A stretch of 26,163 bases of DNA from an uncultured Eubacteriales bacterium (GCA_934541115.1 CAKTDF010000026.1:1-26163); one strand, 5' to 3'. Shown: positions 1 to 7,723, counted from the stretch's first letter. The notes: generated from the sequence alone by a model not told the origin. Numbers and translations: made by a program.

Positions 1-87
1 ATGATCCTCCGGGTAGGCGCAAAAATACACTCTCTGCTTTCCTTGCGGCGAAGAGTCACCTCTCGTTTTTACTTTAAATTCAAGCAT
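1..87 (-). CDS. N-terminus of a possible TIR-like domain protein (cut by window edge)
   Basis: Only the first 29 codons are inside the window. The ATG at 87-85 is preceded by an AGGACGAGG-type ribosome site. The visible protein starts MLEFKVKTRGDSS and reaches RVYFCAYPEDH, where the window ends. A short basic leader followed by a hydrophobic beta strand of the form VYFCxxPxD is what I recall from the start of TIR-like domains fused to repeat regions in Clostridia, but that is recollection on very little sequence. The real product could be something else entirely. Confidence 0.4.
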   Translation of the reverse strand, partial: MLEFKVKTRGDSSPQGKQRVYFCAYPEDH

Positions 88-175
88 TTTCCTCGTCCTT
101 TCATTTTTCCTGTTTTTGATATCAGATATTAAAAAAACTGTTTCACATCATGTTTTTCGCAAGAAATTAAAAATT

Positions 176-1045
176 TCATACCCCCGTCAGGTCAAAATCC
201 GGAATAAAGCTTTTCTCCGCCGAAGAAAGCTCCTGCAAAAACACATTTTCAAAACCAAGTTCATCAAGATATGAAACAACTTTTTCATATTCGCGCCGGG
301 TAATTCTGCGGTTAAGCTCCGGCAAAGCGTCAAGCTTTCCGCAAGGCGTATACTGAGCCATAAGGCTGATGTAGGTTTTTGTTCCGAGATTGCTTTTTAT
401 CCAGTCAAAAATCAACTTTGACTGGTTGGTGTTTTTCGGCAGAACAAGGTGACGAACAATGAGACCTTTTTTCATAAGACCGTTTTCAATAACATCTTCC
501 GGCTGCTGACGGCGCATTTCAAGAATTGCCTCAGAAGCGTTTTCAAAATAATCCGGCGCAAGAGAATATCGCTTTGCCCTTTCATCGCTTATGTATTTGA
601 AATCGGGCAGGTACACGTCAACAAGACCTTCAAGCTTTTTGAGCGTTTTTGTTTTTTCATACCCGCCGCAATTGTACACAACCGGTACGGGCGAATGATA
701 ATCTTTGAGCACCGCTTCAAGGCGCTCGGCATAATGGGACGGCGTAACAAGATTCAGATTGTTCGCGCCATCTTCAATGAGACGGTCAAAAATTCTTATC
801 AGTTGTTCATCGGTAATTTCTTTTCCGATTTTTGCACGGCTGAGGTCGTAGTTCTGACAAAACGCACAGCGGAGGTTACAGCCGCAAAAGAACACCGCAC
901 CCGAGCCCTCTGTTCCGCTTATCACAGGCTCTTCCCAATAATGCTTTGCAGCTCTGGCAACAACAAAATTTTCCCCAACGCCGCAAAAGCCCTTTTTATC
1001 GTCTCTGTCTGTATCGCAGTTACGCGGACAGGCATTACAAACCAT
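176..1045 (-). CDS. Radical SAM protein, PflA-like (COG1313/PflX type)
   Basis: A cytosolic radical SAM enzyme of 289 residues. The [4Fe-4S]/SAM motif CxxxCxxC is C56-NLR-C60-AF-C63, followed by QNYDLS as in pyruvate formate-lyase activating enzyme relatives. Four further cysteines at 3, 6, 10 and 21 (CNACPRNC and GFCG) form the extra N-terminal cluster typical of the PflX-like branch. The family is named for similarity to glycyl-radical activases, but its substrate is not established, and no glycyl-radical enzyme is adjacent here. The start is supported by GGAGGAG five bases upstream of ATG at 1045. The gene is divergent from coaX with overlapping promoter regions. Family assignment is firm; the reaction is unknown. 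Confidence 0.85.
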   Translation of the reverse strand: MVCNACPRNCDTDRDDKKGFCGVGENFVVARAAKHYWEEPVISGTEGSGAVFFCGCNLRCAFCQNYDLSRAKIGKEITDEQLIRIFDRLIEDGANNLNLVTPSHYAERLEAVLKDYHSPVPVVYNCGGYEKTKTLKKLEGLVDVYLPDFKYISDERAKRYSLAPDYFENASEAILEMRRQQPEDVIENGLMKKGLIVRHLVLPKNTNQSKLIFDWIKSNLGTKTYISLMAQYTPCGKLDALPELNRRITRREYEKVVSYLDELGFENVFLQELSSAEKSFIPDFDLTGV

Positions 1046-1075
1046 TTTTTCTCCTCCTTTTCAGAAGCTACCTGT

Positions 1076-1081
1076 ATTCTA
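1076..1081 (-). promoter_or_regulatory. Probable extended -10 promoter of the radical SAM gene
   Basis: Read on the minus strand the sequence is TGGTAGAAT, an extended -10 box about 30 bases before the gene's ATG. No good -35 is visible 17 bases further up. It lies 11 bases from the -35 box of the divergent coaX promoter, so polymerases at the two sites probably interfere with each other. Confidence 0.4.
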
Positions 1082-1091
1082 CCACATTAAA

Positions 1092-1120
1092 TTGACTTTT
1101 TCCACCATGCGTAATATAAT
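1092..1120 (+). promoter_or_regulatory. Sigma-A promoter for the coaX leader
   Basis: TTGACT (1092-1097), a 17-base spacer and TATAAT (1115-1120) make a near-consensus housekeeping promoter. Transcription would start near 1127, giving an unusually long leader of about 200 bases before coaX. Confidence 0.75.
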
Positions 1121-1158
1121 CAGTATTATATTAGTTTTAACTTAATGAAATTGCAAAC

Positions 1159-1191
1159 GCAACAGCGGCGAACTTACGCACTGTTGCTTTT
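1159..1191 (+). terminator. Hairpin with short U-tract inside the coaX leader
   Basis: GCAACAG (1159-1165) pairs with CTGTTGC (1181-1187), and the 3' arm is followed directly by TTTT. The hairpin lies about 35-60 bases after the predicted transcription start and about 135 bases before coaX, where an attenuator or the end of a short RNA would be. The stem is only 7 bp and the T-run is short, so it may leak or may not terminate. Confidence 0.4.
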
Positions 1192-1327
1192 CACAGATAC
1201 ATGTCCGTTAAATTTTGCCTGTGGCATACTTTGGGGATAGATAAAAACACCGTCACGCCTTGTCCGGCTGTAACAGGGATTCAACGTGATACAAAATATT
1301 TTTGCAGCCGGAAAGGCTATGGTAATT

Positions 1328-2092
1328 ATGCTTTTGACAATAGATATCGGAAACTCAAATATAACGCTCGGTGCATATCAAGATGATTCCCTGCTTTTTG
1401 TTTCAAGAATGTATACCGCAAGGCACAAAACGAGTGACGAATTTGCAACAAAGCTGCTTGAAATTTTCAAGCTTTATGAAGTTAAGGCGAGCGACTTTTC
1501 AGGCTCGGTCATCAGCTGCGTTGTTCCGGAAATTGAGGGCAGCGTGGTGCGGGCGGTAGAAATGATCACCGGAAAAGAGCCGATAACCGTAGGCGAAAAG
1601 CACCACGGAAATTTTGAGATCGACGTGCTTCCGGTTTCTGCAATCGGCGCAGACCTCATTGCCGCAGCCGTTGCCGCAAAGGCAAAGTACCCCCTCCCCT
1701 GCCTCGTTGCCGACCTCGGAACGGCGAGCAAGATCATTGTTGTTGACAAGAGCGGAAAATTTGTCGGCTGCACCATTTCTCCCGGCGTCAAAATTTCATT
1801 GGATGCGTTGGCAGCCCGTGCCTCGCTGCTCCCCTCTGTCAGTCTTACAACCCCAAAAAGCGCAGTCGGTACAAATACGGTTGAATGTATCCAGTCCGGA
1901 GTGGTCTACGGAACGGCAGCAATGCTTGACGGACTGACAAAACGAATTATTAACGAGCTGTCGCTTGAAAACGCAACGATCGTTGCAACCGGAGGGTGCA
2001 GCCGCGGAATTGTTCCATGCTGCGAAACGAAAATTATCTATGACGAGAATCTTGTTTTAGACGGTTTGCGAGAAATATTAAAGAATTCTTAA
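1328..2092 (+). CDS. coaX: Type III pantothenate kinase
   Basis: Catalyses ATP-dependent phosphorylation of pantothenate, the first step of coenzyme A synthesis, in the cytosol. The protein has 254 residues, the usual family length, and belongs to the ASKHA fold. Visible motifs are DIGNSN at residues 6-11 (phosphate loop 1), GAD at 107-109 with the presumed catalytic base D109, DLGTAS at 129-134 (phosphate loop 2) and GCTISPG at 147-153. I chose the ATG at 1328 because the family begins directly with MLLTIDIGN. The purine-rich GGAAAGG at 1310-1316 is 11 bases upstream. Another ATG at 1319 is in frame but only 2 bases from that site. Transcribed alone from the promoter at 1092-1120 with a long leader. 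Confidence 0.93.
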   Translation: MLLTIDIGNSNITLGAYQDDSLLFVSRMYTARHKTSDEFATKLLEIFKLYEVKASDFSGSVISCVVPEIEGSVVRAVEMITGKEPITVGEKHHGNFEIDVLPVSAIGADLIAAAVAAKAKYPLPCLVADLGTASKIIVVDKSGKFVGCTISPGVKISLDALAARASLLPSVSLTTPKSAVGTNTVECIQSGVVYGTAAMLDGLTKRIINELSLENATIVATGGCSRGIVPCCETKIIYDENLVLDGLREILKNS

Positions 2093-2110
2093 CTTTTTTT
2101 GGTGAAAATG

Positions 2111-2139
2111 TTGTTTTCTTTCTTTTTGTGTGTTATTAT
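2111..2139 (+). promoter_or_regulatory. Sigma-A promoter of the secreted hydrolase-like gene
   Basis: TTGTTT (2111-2116), 17 bases and TATTAT (2134-2139). It sits between the coaX stop and the next gene's ribosome site, so the hydrolase-like gene has its own transcription start near 2146. Confidence 0.65.
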
Positions 2140-2175
2140 ACTTTCAGTGTAATAAAAAACATTAGGAGGAAAGCC

Positions 2176-3735
2176 ATGAAAAATCGTTTAAAAAAATCAC
2201 TCTGCCTGTTTTTGACGGTACTCATGCTGTCACTCTCGCTTATGCCTCTCGCTCTTGCCGCCGAGGAGGAATATCCCATTGTTTATCTTTCCGGTTACGG
2301 CTTTGATCTTTATGATGCAAACGGAAATTTAATCGACGCTAAAGACGTTGACAAGGATTACGTTCTGAATGCAACAAAAGAGGTACTGAAAGAAATGCCT
2401 GCAAATCCCAACGGCGATTGGAGCAGGTATTGCGACGCTCTTTACAACTCATTCGCTCCACTTTATGACGATGTTCGCCTCAACAAGGACGGTGAACCCG
2501 TCGATGGCGGTGCAGCCCACATTTATCGCAGCATCAACTGGCTGCCGAGGAAGTATTCAAACTACGGCTGCTATGACTACCACTTCAATTATGACTGGCG
2601 CATTGACCCGTATGAATCCGCAAAAGAGCTCAGTCTTTACATTGACAAAGTTCTTTCGGTGACAGGAAAAAGCAAGGTCACACTCGTTGGTCGCTGCCTC
2701 GGCGCGTGCATTGTTGCCGCCTATCTTGAGATGACAGAAAACGTTGAAAACAAAGTTGCGAACGTTATTTTCAATATCCCCTCCGTCGGCGGTATTGCCG
2801 TTGCCGGTGCAATTTTTTCCGGTAATATTATTATCGACGATGAGGCTCTTGACCGTTTTCTCAACGACAATACCGACAGAAAACCTCTGCTTGAAGATAC
2901 CGCTCTGCAATCGCTGCTCGTCTCTGCGGTTTCTCTCGCAAGATACTGCAAGGTGCTCGGTTTCACGACCGAAACAATAATGCAGATCTACAAAAGAGTA
3001 TACAAAAACCTTGTTCCCCGTCTCGCCCTTGCGAGCTACGGTTCCTACCCCGCTTTCTGGAGCATGGTCGGCACCGACTACTACGAGGAGGCAAGAGACT
3101 TTGTCTTTGCCGGTAAGGAAGATGAATACGCAGGAATGATTGAAAAAATCGATCATTTTTATTACAACATAACAGCAAAACTCCCCGAGCTTCTCAAAGA
3201 GCTTGACGGAAAGGGCATCAACTTCTCATACATTGCAAAATACAACGGCGCGATGATTCCGCTTTATGATGGCTGTGATGTTCAGGGTGACGGCACCTCC
3301 GAGCTTTCGGACATTTCCGGCGGTGCAACGAGCGCAAAACTGCGCGAAGTTCTTCCGGACAGCTACATTGAGGCGGCAAAGGCTAACGGAACAGATAAAT
3401 ACATATCCGCCGACAAAATGGTTGACGCGTCAACCTGCCTTTTCCCGGACAGAACCTGGTTTGCAAAAGATCTTCCGCACGGTCTTACTCCGGACTGCCT
3501 TGACAGGCTCACAGAGTACATTTCAAGAGGCAACGGCAATGTCACCGTTTTTTCAAGCGAGCAGTATCCGCAATATATGACCTATCACCTTGATGATGAA
3601 TCACTCACGCCGGGCGTCAGCTCAGAGCAAACAAAACGTGAAGAGCCGAAAGACTTTTTCAAAGCATTGTTCGATTTTCTCACAAGGTTTTTCAGATATC
3701 TCAAGCAAGCATTTGAAAAGAAACTTCAAAAGTAA
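2176..3735 (+). CDS. Secreted alpha/beta-hydrolase-like protein with Cys nucleophile elbow
   Basis: A 519-residue exported protein. The ATG at 2176 follows AGGAGGAAAG. Residues 1-28 are a classical signal peptide (lysines, a leucine-rich core, ALA before the expected cleavage). The mature part resembles lecithin:cholesterol acyltransferase/lipase-type alpha/beta hydrolases. It has an early strand PIVYLSGYG (oxyanion side), VTLVGRCLGA at about 168-177 at the nucleophile elbow, GDGTS around 371-375 as acid-residue candidate (D372), and LPHG with H435 as catalytic His candidate. The elbow normally reads GxSxG; here it is G-R-C-L-G, so the nucleophile would be C174. Substrate is unknown (lipid or acyl ester by family). 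The C-terminus is a basic/aromatic amphipathic segment that may touch the membrane or wall. Overall fold is inferred from motif order, not from an alignment. Confidence 0.65.
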   Translation: MKNRLKKSLCLFLTVLMLSLSLMPLALAAEEEYPIVYLSGYGFDLYDANGNLIDAKDVDKDYVLNATKEVLKEMPANPNGDWSRYCDALYNSFAPLYDDVRLNKDGEPVDGGAAHIYRSINWLPRKYSNYGCYDYHFNYDWRIDPYESAKELSLYIDKVLSVTGKSKVTLVGRCLGACIVAAYLEMTENVENKVANVIFNIPSVGGIAVAGAIFSGNIIIDDEALDRFLNDNTDRKPLLEDTALQSLLVSAVSLARYCKVLGFTTETIMQIYKRVYKNLVPRLALASYGSYPAFWSMVGTDYYEEARDFVFAGKEDEYAGMIEKIDHFYYNITAKLPELLKELDGKGINFSYIAKYNGAMIPLYDGCDVQGDGTSELSDISGGATSAKLREVLPDSYIEAAKANGTDKYISADKMVDASTCLFPDRTWFAKDLPHGLTPDCLDRLTEYISRGNGNVTVFSSEQYPQYMTYHLDDESLTPGVSSEQTKREEPKDFFKALFDFLTRFFRYLKQAFEKKLQK

Positions 3736-3753
3736 ATAACTGCTGCTAAAGTG

Positions 3754-3784
3754 ACAGCCACGGGCAATGATTGCCCGTGGCTGT
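3754..3784 (+). terminator. Strong hairpin terminator after the hydrolase-like gene
   Basis: A perfect 14-bp stem (ACAGCCACGGGCAA with its complement) closes a 3-base loop, 18 bases after the stop codon. Only TTGAT follows on the plus strand, a weak U-tract, but the stem is very stable. Confidence 0.7.
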
Positions 3785-3805
3785 TTGATGTCTGACCATA
3801 CAAAA

Positions 3806-4029
3806 AGGGGCTGTCGCATTTAGATGCAGAAAGCGTTTTCTTTGCCCCAAGCTGTATGTAGATACCGCGAGTGGGCAAAAAAACGCTTAAAAGAGCAAAA
3901 TTATTTTTAGATTCTATCAATAAGCAAAGACTATATTTCATAGGAAACCTCGGTTTTGATAAGCTTCGTGAAATATAGTCTTTTTCTTTTTGTTTTGCTC
4001 TTTGGTCTGCGCTAAATGCGACAGCCCCT
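3806..4029. mobile_element. MITE-like element with 18-bp terminal inverted repeats
   Basis: A 224-bp non-coding unit bounded by exact 18-bp inverted repeats, aggggctgtcgcatttag at 3806-3823 and its complement at 4012-4029. AAAA flanks both sides, compatible with a 4-bp target duplication, though so A-rich a flank is weak proof. Inside are two further hairpins: 3831-3848 with 3873-3888 (imperfect), and a long one made of 3890-3900 with 3993-4003 plus 3926-3940 with 3969-3983 (15 bp exact). The unit can therefore fold as a three-way junction. Termini starting GGGGCTGTC are common in DDE insertion sequences, so a non-autonomous derivative of such an IS is likely. It sits between the convergent ends of two genes and could also act as the pckA terminator. 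Confidence 0.7.
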
Positions 4030-4045
4030 AAAATTTATGTCTGAA

Positions 4046-5836
4046 TTATTCAGCGCAGTTTTTCTTGAGGGTTTCAAGCTCTTCTCTGAGTTCCTTGGGA
4101 AGCTTGTTGCCAAACTTTGCATAGAACTCTTCGATTCCCTTTGCATCCTCAGCCCAAAGTGACTTGTCAACGTCAAGGATAGACTTAAGTGAGTCGAGAG
4201 TAACTTCGTCTTCAAGTCCTTCAAGGTTGATGTCCTCAGCGTGGGGAAGATATCCGATAGCGGTTTCTTCTGCGTCAACCTTGCCCTCGCATCTCTTGAG
4301 GATCCACTCAAGAACACGAAGATTGTCGCCAAAGCCCGGCCACATGAAATGACCTTCGTCATCCTTGCGGAACCAGTTGACGTTAAAAATCTTCGGAGCC
4401 TTATCCGGATCAAGGGTTGCACCGATGTCGATCCAGTGCTGCCAATAATCAGCCATGTCATAACCGCAGAACGGAAGCATAGCCATCGGGTCACGACGAA
4501 CAACACCTACTGCGCCGGCTGCGGCTGCGGTAGTCTCCGAAGCCATGATAGAACCGACAAATACGCCGTGGTTCCAGTCTCTTGACTGATATACCAGCGG
4601 AGCAAGCTTTGCGCGACGACCGCCGAATACAAATGCCGAAATGGGTACGCCTTCCGGATTTTCAAATTCGCTTGAAAGGCAGGGGCAGTTCTTTGCCGGA
4701 GCGGTGAATCTTGAGTTGGGATGTGCACCGGTGCAAGTGTCAACCTTGCCGTTCCAGGGCTTGCCTGTCCACTCAATTGCGTGCTCGGGCGGATTCTTGT
4801 CAAGACCCTCCCACCAAACGGTGTTGTCATCAAGGTTGAGAGCAACGTTGGTGAAGATGGTGCCTTTCTTTGTTGAAAGCAGAGCGTTCGGGTTGGACTT
4901 CATGTTGGTACCCGGAGCAACGCCGAAGAAGCCGTTTTCGGGGTTAATTGCATAAAGTCTTCCGTCTGCACCCTTGCGGATCCATGAAATATCGTCGCCT
5001 ACGCACCATACTTTATAGCCCTTTGACTTATAAACCTCCGGCGGAATAAGCATTGCAAGGTTGGTCTTGCCGCATGCCGAGGGGAATGCTGCGCAGATAT
5101 ACTTAACCTCGTGCTCGGGATTTTCAATACCGAGAATGAGCATATGCTCTGCCTGCCAGCCTTCCTTACGTCCCTGGTTGGAAGCAATACGGAGTGCAAA
5201 GCACTTTTTGCCGAGAAGAACGTTTCCGCCGTAACCCGAGTTGACGGAGATGATGGTGTTGTCCTGCGGGAACTGGCAAATGTATCTCTTTTCTGCGTCG
5301 ATGTCGCAGCGGCAGTGAAGTCCGCGAACCCAGTCGTCGCTGTCTCCGAGAGCGTCAAGTACATTGAAACCTACTCTTGTCATGATGCACATGTTGAGAA
5401 CAACATAGATCGAATCAGTAAGCTCAATGCCTGCCTTTGAAAACTTTGAACCGACAGGACCCATTGAATAGGGAATAATGTAAGCGGTTCTGCCCTTATA
5501 GCTGTCTCTTGCGATATCATAAAGCATATCATAAGCAGCGGTGGGCTCCATCCAGTTATTGGTAGGACCTGCTTCTTCCTTGGTGGTTGAGCAGATGAAG
5601 GTTCTCGCCTCAACGCGTGCAACGTCGTTGACAGCTGTTCTGTGAAGATAGCAATCGGGAAGAAGTTCCTGATTGAGTTTGATCATTTCTCCGGTTGAGC
5701 AAGCCTCTGCGCGCAGAGCTTCAATTTGCTCCTCGCTGCCGTCGATCCAAACGATCTTGTCGGGATTAACGAGTTTGAGCTTGTCTTCAAGCCATGCAAG
5801 AACGGTGGGGTTCTTGGTCGGTGCATTACTGAGCAT
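4046..5836 (-). CDS. pckA: Phosphoenolpyruvate carboxykinase (GTP)
   Basis: Interconverts oxaloacetate + GTP and phosphoenolpyruvate + CO2 + GDP. In gut anaerobes it can run in either direction, for gluconeogenesis or for CO2-fixing fermentation. The protein has 596 residues, typical of the GTP-dependent class, and is cytosolic. Visible landmarks from this start: PYSMGPVGS near 122-130, the P-loop FPSACGKTN near 251-259 (the Cys is characteristic of the GTP enzyme), the metal-binding VGDDISW near 279-285, and the nucleotide-site region FVFGGRR followed by RDWNHGVFVGS. I chose ATG 5836 because AAAGGGACG lies at proper distance upstream. An in-frame ATG at 5854 would add six residues but has no ribosome site. 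Transcribed alone from the promoter at 5937-5965. Confidence 0.95.
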   Translation of the reverse strand: MLSNAPTKNPTVLAWLEDKLKLVNPDKIVWIDGSEEQIEALRAEACSTGEMIKLNQELLPDCYLHRTAVNDVARVEARTFICSTTKEEAGPTNNWMEPTAAYDMLYDIARDSYKGRTAYIIPYSMGPVGSKFSKAGIELTDSIYVVLNMCIMTRVGFNVLDALGDSDDWVRGLHCRCDIDAEKRYICQFPQDNTIISVNSGYGGNVLLGKKCFALRIASNQGRKEGWQAEHMLILGIENPEHEVKYICAAFPSACGKTNLAMLIPPEVYKSKGYKVWCVGDDISWIRKGADGRLYAINPENGFFGVAPGTNMKSNPNALLSTKKGTIFTNVALNLDDNTVWWEGLDKNPPEHAIEWTGKPWNGKVDTCTGAHPNSRFTAPAKNCPCLSSEFENPEGVPISAFVFGGRRAKLAPLVYQSRDWNHGVFVGSIMASETTAAAAGAVGVVRRDPMAMLPFCGYDMADYWQHWIDIGATLDPDKAPKIFNVNWFRKDDEGHFMWPGFGDNLRVLEWILKRCEGKVDAEETAIGYLPHAEDINLEGLEDEVTLDSLKSILDVDKSLWAEDAKGIEEFYAKFGNKLPKELREELETLKKNCAE

Positions 5837-5872
5837 TGTAATCGTCCCTTTCATATTTGAAATAAAACATTA

Positions 5873-5923
5873 AGTAGTAGGCAGATATATCCGCCGAAAA
5901 TGCTCCTTGTTCTCCATACTACT
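5873..5923 (-). promoter_or_regulatory. Inverted repeats in the pckA leader
   Basis: Between the predicted pckA transcription start (about 5930) and its ribosome site, AGTAGTA (5873-5879) pairs with TACTACT (5917-5923). Within the loop lies a 16-bp near-palindrome, GGCAGATATATCCGCC (5880-5895). This could be an operator or an RNA hairpin in the leader. Which of the two cannot be decided from one sequence. Confidence 0.35.
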
Positions 5924-5936
5924 CACATTCTCTTGT

Positions 5937-5965
5937 ATTATACTTTTTTTCTCTCCGTTTTGCAA
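5937..5965 (-). promoter_or_regulatory. Sigma-A promoter of pckA
   Basis: Reading the minus strand, TTGCAA (5965-5960), a 17-base spacer and TATAAT (5942-5937). The -10 is perfect consensus. The leader is about 95 bases long. Confidence 0.75.
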
Positions 5966-6163
5966 GAGCTAAAAGAACAAAAGACAAAATTTTGCGCGAA
6001 ATCTCTTTTTTTGCTAAAAATGGCGGGATTTTAAGGAGGGTTTTGAGTGGAATTGAGGGTAAAAAATAAAGCTGCCATGCGACAGCTGATTTTATATATC
6101 TTTGCTTTCAATGTTTAACTGTGGTGAGTCGTTAAATCAACAGCGGCTCTTTTTCTTTTTCCC
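5966..6163. other. Intergenic region between divergent pckA and ClC genes
   Basis: No coding sequence is supported here. It is A/T-rich and contains only a weak hairpin, AGCTG and CAGCT around 6071-6088. I looked for the conserved core of the fluoride riboswitch because a ClC transporter follows, and did not find it. Confidence 0.4.
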
Positions 6164-6192
6164 TTGCGCAATCGCTCAATCAGTGCTATTAT
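6164..6192 (+). promoter_or_regulatory. Sigma-A promoter of the ClC transporter gene
   Basis: TTGCGC (6164-6169), 17 bases and TATTAT (6187-6192). Transcription would begin near 6199, only about 35 bases before the GTG start codon, so there is no room for a riboswitch downstream of this site. Confidence 0.65.
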
Positions 6193-6233
6193 ATTCATCG
6201 TTAAAAAGCAAGACAAAAGAGGGATCTTTAAAA

Positions 6234-7496
6234 GTGGAAATTTTCAAGCGAAATTCAAAAATCGCGTTCTTTTACATTCTTGCAATTCTGAAATGGGTTG
6301 CCGTCGCTGCCGTTGTCGGTGTTGTCGGCGGAGCAGTCGGCAGCGCATTCCATGTCAGCGTTGAAAAAGTGACCGAACTGCGTGCCGCTCATGAATGGAT
6401 AGTTTATCTTTTGCCCATTGGCGGTCTTGCAATCGCCGGGCTTTATAAGCTTTTTAAAATGGAAAAGCTTGGAACTGACAACGTTATTGAATCGATCCGA
6501 ACAGAAAAAAGCGTACCGTTCCTCTTGGCTCCGTTGATTTTTGTTTCAACGGTAATAACCCACCTTTTCGGCGGCTCTGCGGGACGCGAGGGCGCCGCAC
6601 TGCAGCTTGGCGGCAGTATAGGTGCACAAGTGGGACGCGTGCTGAAGTTTGACGAAAAGGATATGCACCTTGCAACACTTTGCGGAATGAGCGCGGTTTT
6701 TTCCGCCCTCTTCGGAACTCCGCTGACGGCAACGCTTTTTGCGCTTGAGGTTATCTCGGTGGGCGTTGTTTATTATTCAGGCATTGTCCCCTGCCTCACC
6801 TCATCGCTTGTGGCATACCGGATTGCAAAGCTCTGCCACGTTTCACCGGTACGTTTTGCGCTTTCAAATATTCCGGAAATGAGCTTCGCCTCGTTTTGGC
6901 GCACGCTTGTGCTTTCTGCCGTCTGCGGAGTGCTCAGCATTGCATTCTGCCTTTTGATGCACTTTTCTCACAAAGGAGCAGCAAAGCTTTTCAAAAACAG
7001 CTTTTTGCGTGCATTTGCCGGAGGCGCGGCTGTCGTTGGTCTGACCCTCATTTTCGGTCATGACTACAACGGTGCAGGAATGAACATCATTGAAAACGCA
7101 ATGAACGGACAAGCTCTGCCGTATGCGTTTTTACTGAAAATGGTTTTCACCGCTTTAACGATAGGCTTTGGCTTCAAGGGCGGAGAGATCGTTCCGACAT
7201 TTTTCATCGGCTCAACCTTTGGCTGCGTTTTTGGTTCGCTGCTCGGACTCGACCCCGGCTTTTCCGCTGCGCTCGGGCTTGTTGCTCTTTTCTGCGGTGC
7301 AGTCAACTGTCCGTTAGCCTCTGTATTTTTGAGTATAGAACTGTTCGGCGCTAACGGAATCGTTTATTTTGCCGCCGCATGTGCGGTGAGCTTTGCGCTT
7401 TCCGGCTACTTCGGTCTTTACAGCAGCCAAAAAATCGTATATTCAAAAACAAGAGCAGAATATATAAATATAAACACCGCCCAAGAGTTAAAGTGA
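6234..7496 (+). CDS. ClC-family anion channel/antiporter
   Basis: A polytopic inner-membrane protein of 420 residues with roughly ten hydrophobic helices, moving chloride or a similar anion (fluoride in the CLC-F branch). GTG at 6234 is chosen because AGAGGG is 10 bases upstream and the protein then starts with MEIFKRN directly before the first helix. An upstream in-frame ATG at 6102 precedes the promoter and can be dismissed. ClC landmarks are present in altered form: GTDNV at 80-84 where most ClCs have GSGIP, GREGA at 117-121 with the gating glutamate E119, and GGEIVP at 316-321 for the GxFxP loop. The lack of canonical GSGIP and the HLFGGSAGREG block resemble the fluoride-exporting branch as I remember it, but I cannot prove that subtype. 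Confidence 0.8.
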   Translation: MEIFKRNSKIAFFYILAILKWVAVAAVVGVVGGAVGSAFHVSVEKVTELRAAHEWIVYLLPIGGLAIAGLYKLFKMEKLGTDNVIESIRTEKSVPFLLAPLIFVSTVITHLFGGSAGREGAALQLGGSIGAQVGRVLKFDEKDMHLATLCGMSAVFSALFGTPLTATLFALEVISVGVVYYSGIVPCLTSSLVAYRIAKLCHVSPVRFALSNIPEMSFASFWRTLVLSAVCGVLSIAFCLLMHFSHKGAAKLFKNSFLRAFAGGAAVVGLTLIFGHDYNGAGMNIIENAMNGQALPYAFLLKMVFTALTIGFGFKGGEIVPTFFIGSTFGCVFGSLLGLDPGFSAALGLVALFCGAVNCPLASVFLSIELFGANGIVYFAAACAVSFALSGYFGLYSSQKIVYSKTRAEYININTAQELK

Positions 7497-7548
7497 GTCT
7501 GACGCAGTCTCATTTTAGCTTGAATCGGTGTGCTATGTATGACACTCA

Positions 7549-7594
7549 AAAAACCTCCCTGTACTTGGCAAGCGCCGTCTTTAGGGAGGTTTTT
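7549..7594 (+). terminator. Intrinsic terminator of the ClC gene
   Basis: AAAAACCTCCCT (7549-7560) and AGGGAGGTTTTT (7583-7594) form a 12-bp stem around a 22-base loop containing a small GGC/GCC hairpin. The arms carry A- and T-runs, so it can end transcription in both directions. Confidence 0.8.
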
Positions 7595-7688
7595 CTATTA
7601 AACGCGAAACACGCATACTTTTTCTTTGCATGCTCCGCTTTCTCGTAATTTTAATAAGTCTGAACCGTTTCGGTAAATAAACAGACAA

Positions 7689-7723
7689 GCCGGAATTATT
7701 ATTCCGAATGTACAGTTTCCGGC
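7689..7723 (-). terminator. Hairpin downstream of the broken hydrolase gene
   Basis: GCCGGAA (7689-7695) pairs with TTCCGGC (7717-7723), with an alternative inner hairpin CGGAAT/ATTCCG at 7691-7706. On the minus strand it lies 15 bases after the stop of the pseudogene and is followed by TTGTCTGTTT, so it may be that gene's old terminator. Confidence 0.45.

Noticed and set aside
449..1090. 213-codon plus-strand ORF opposite the radical SAM gene
   Set aside because: It is antisense to a gene with clear cysteine motifs, and the translation shows no family features.
5966..6233. Fluoride riboswitch before the ClC gene
   Set aside because: The conserved GGNGATGG and CTGATG-type elements are absent, and the promoter is too close to the start codon.
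6102..6233. N-terminal extension of the ClC protein from ATG 6102
   Set aside because: It would start upstream of the promoter at 6164-6192 and encode low-complexity sequence. GTG 6234 has the ribosome site.
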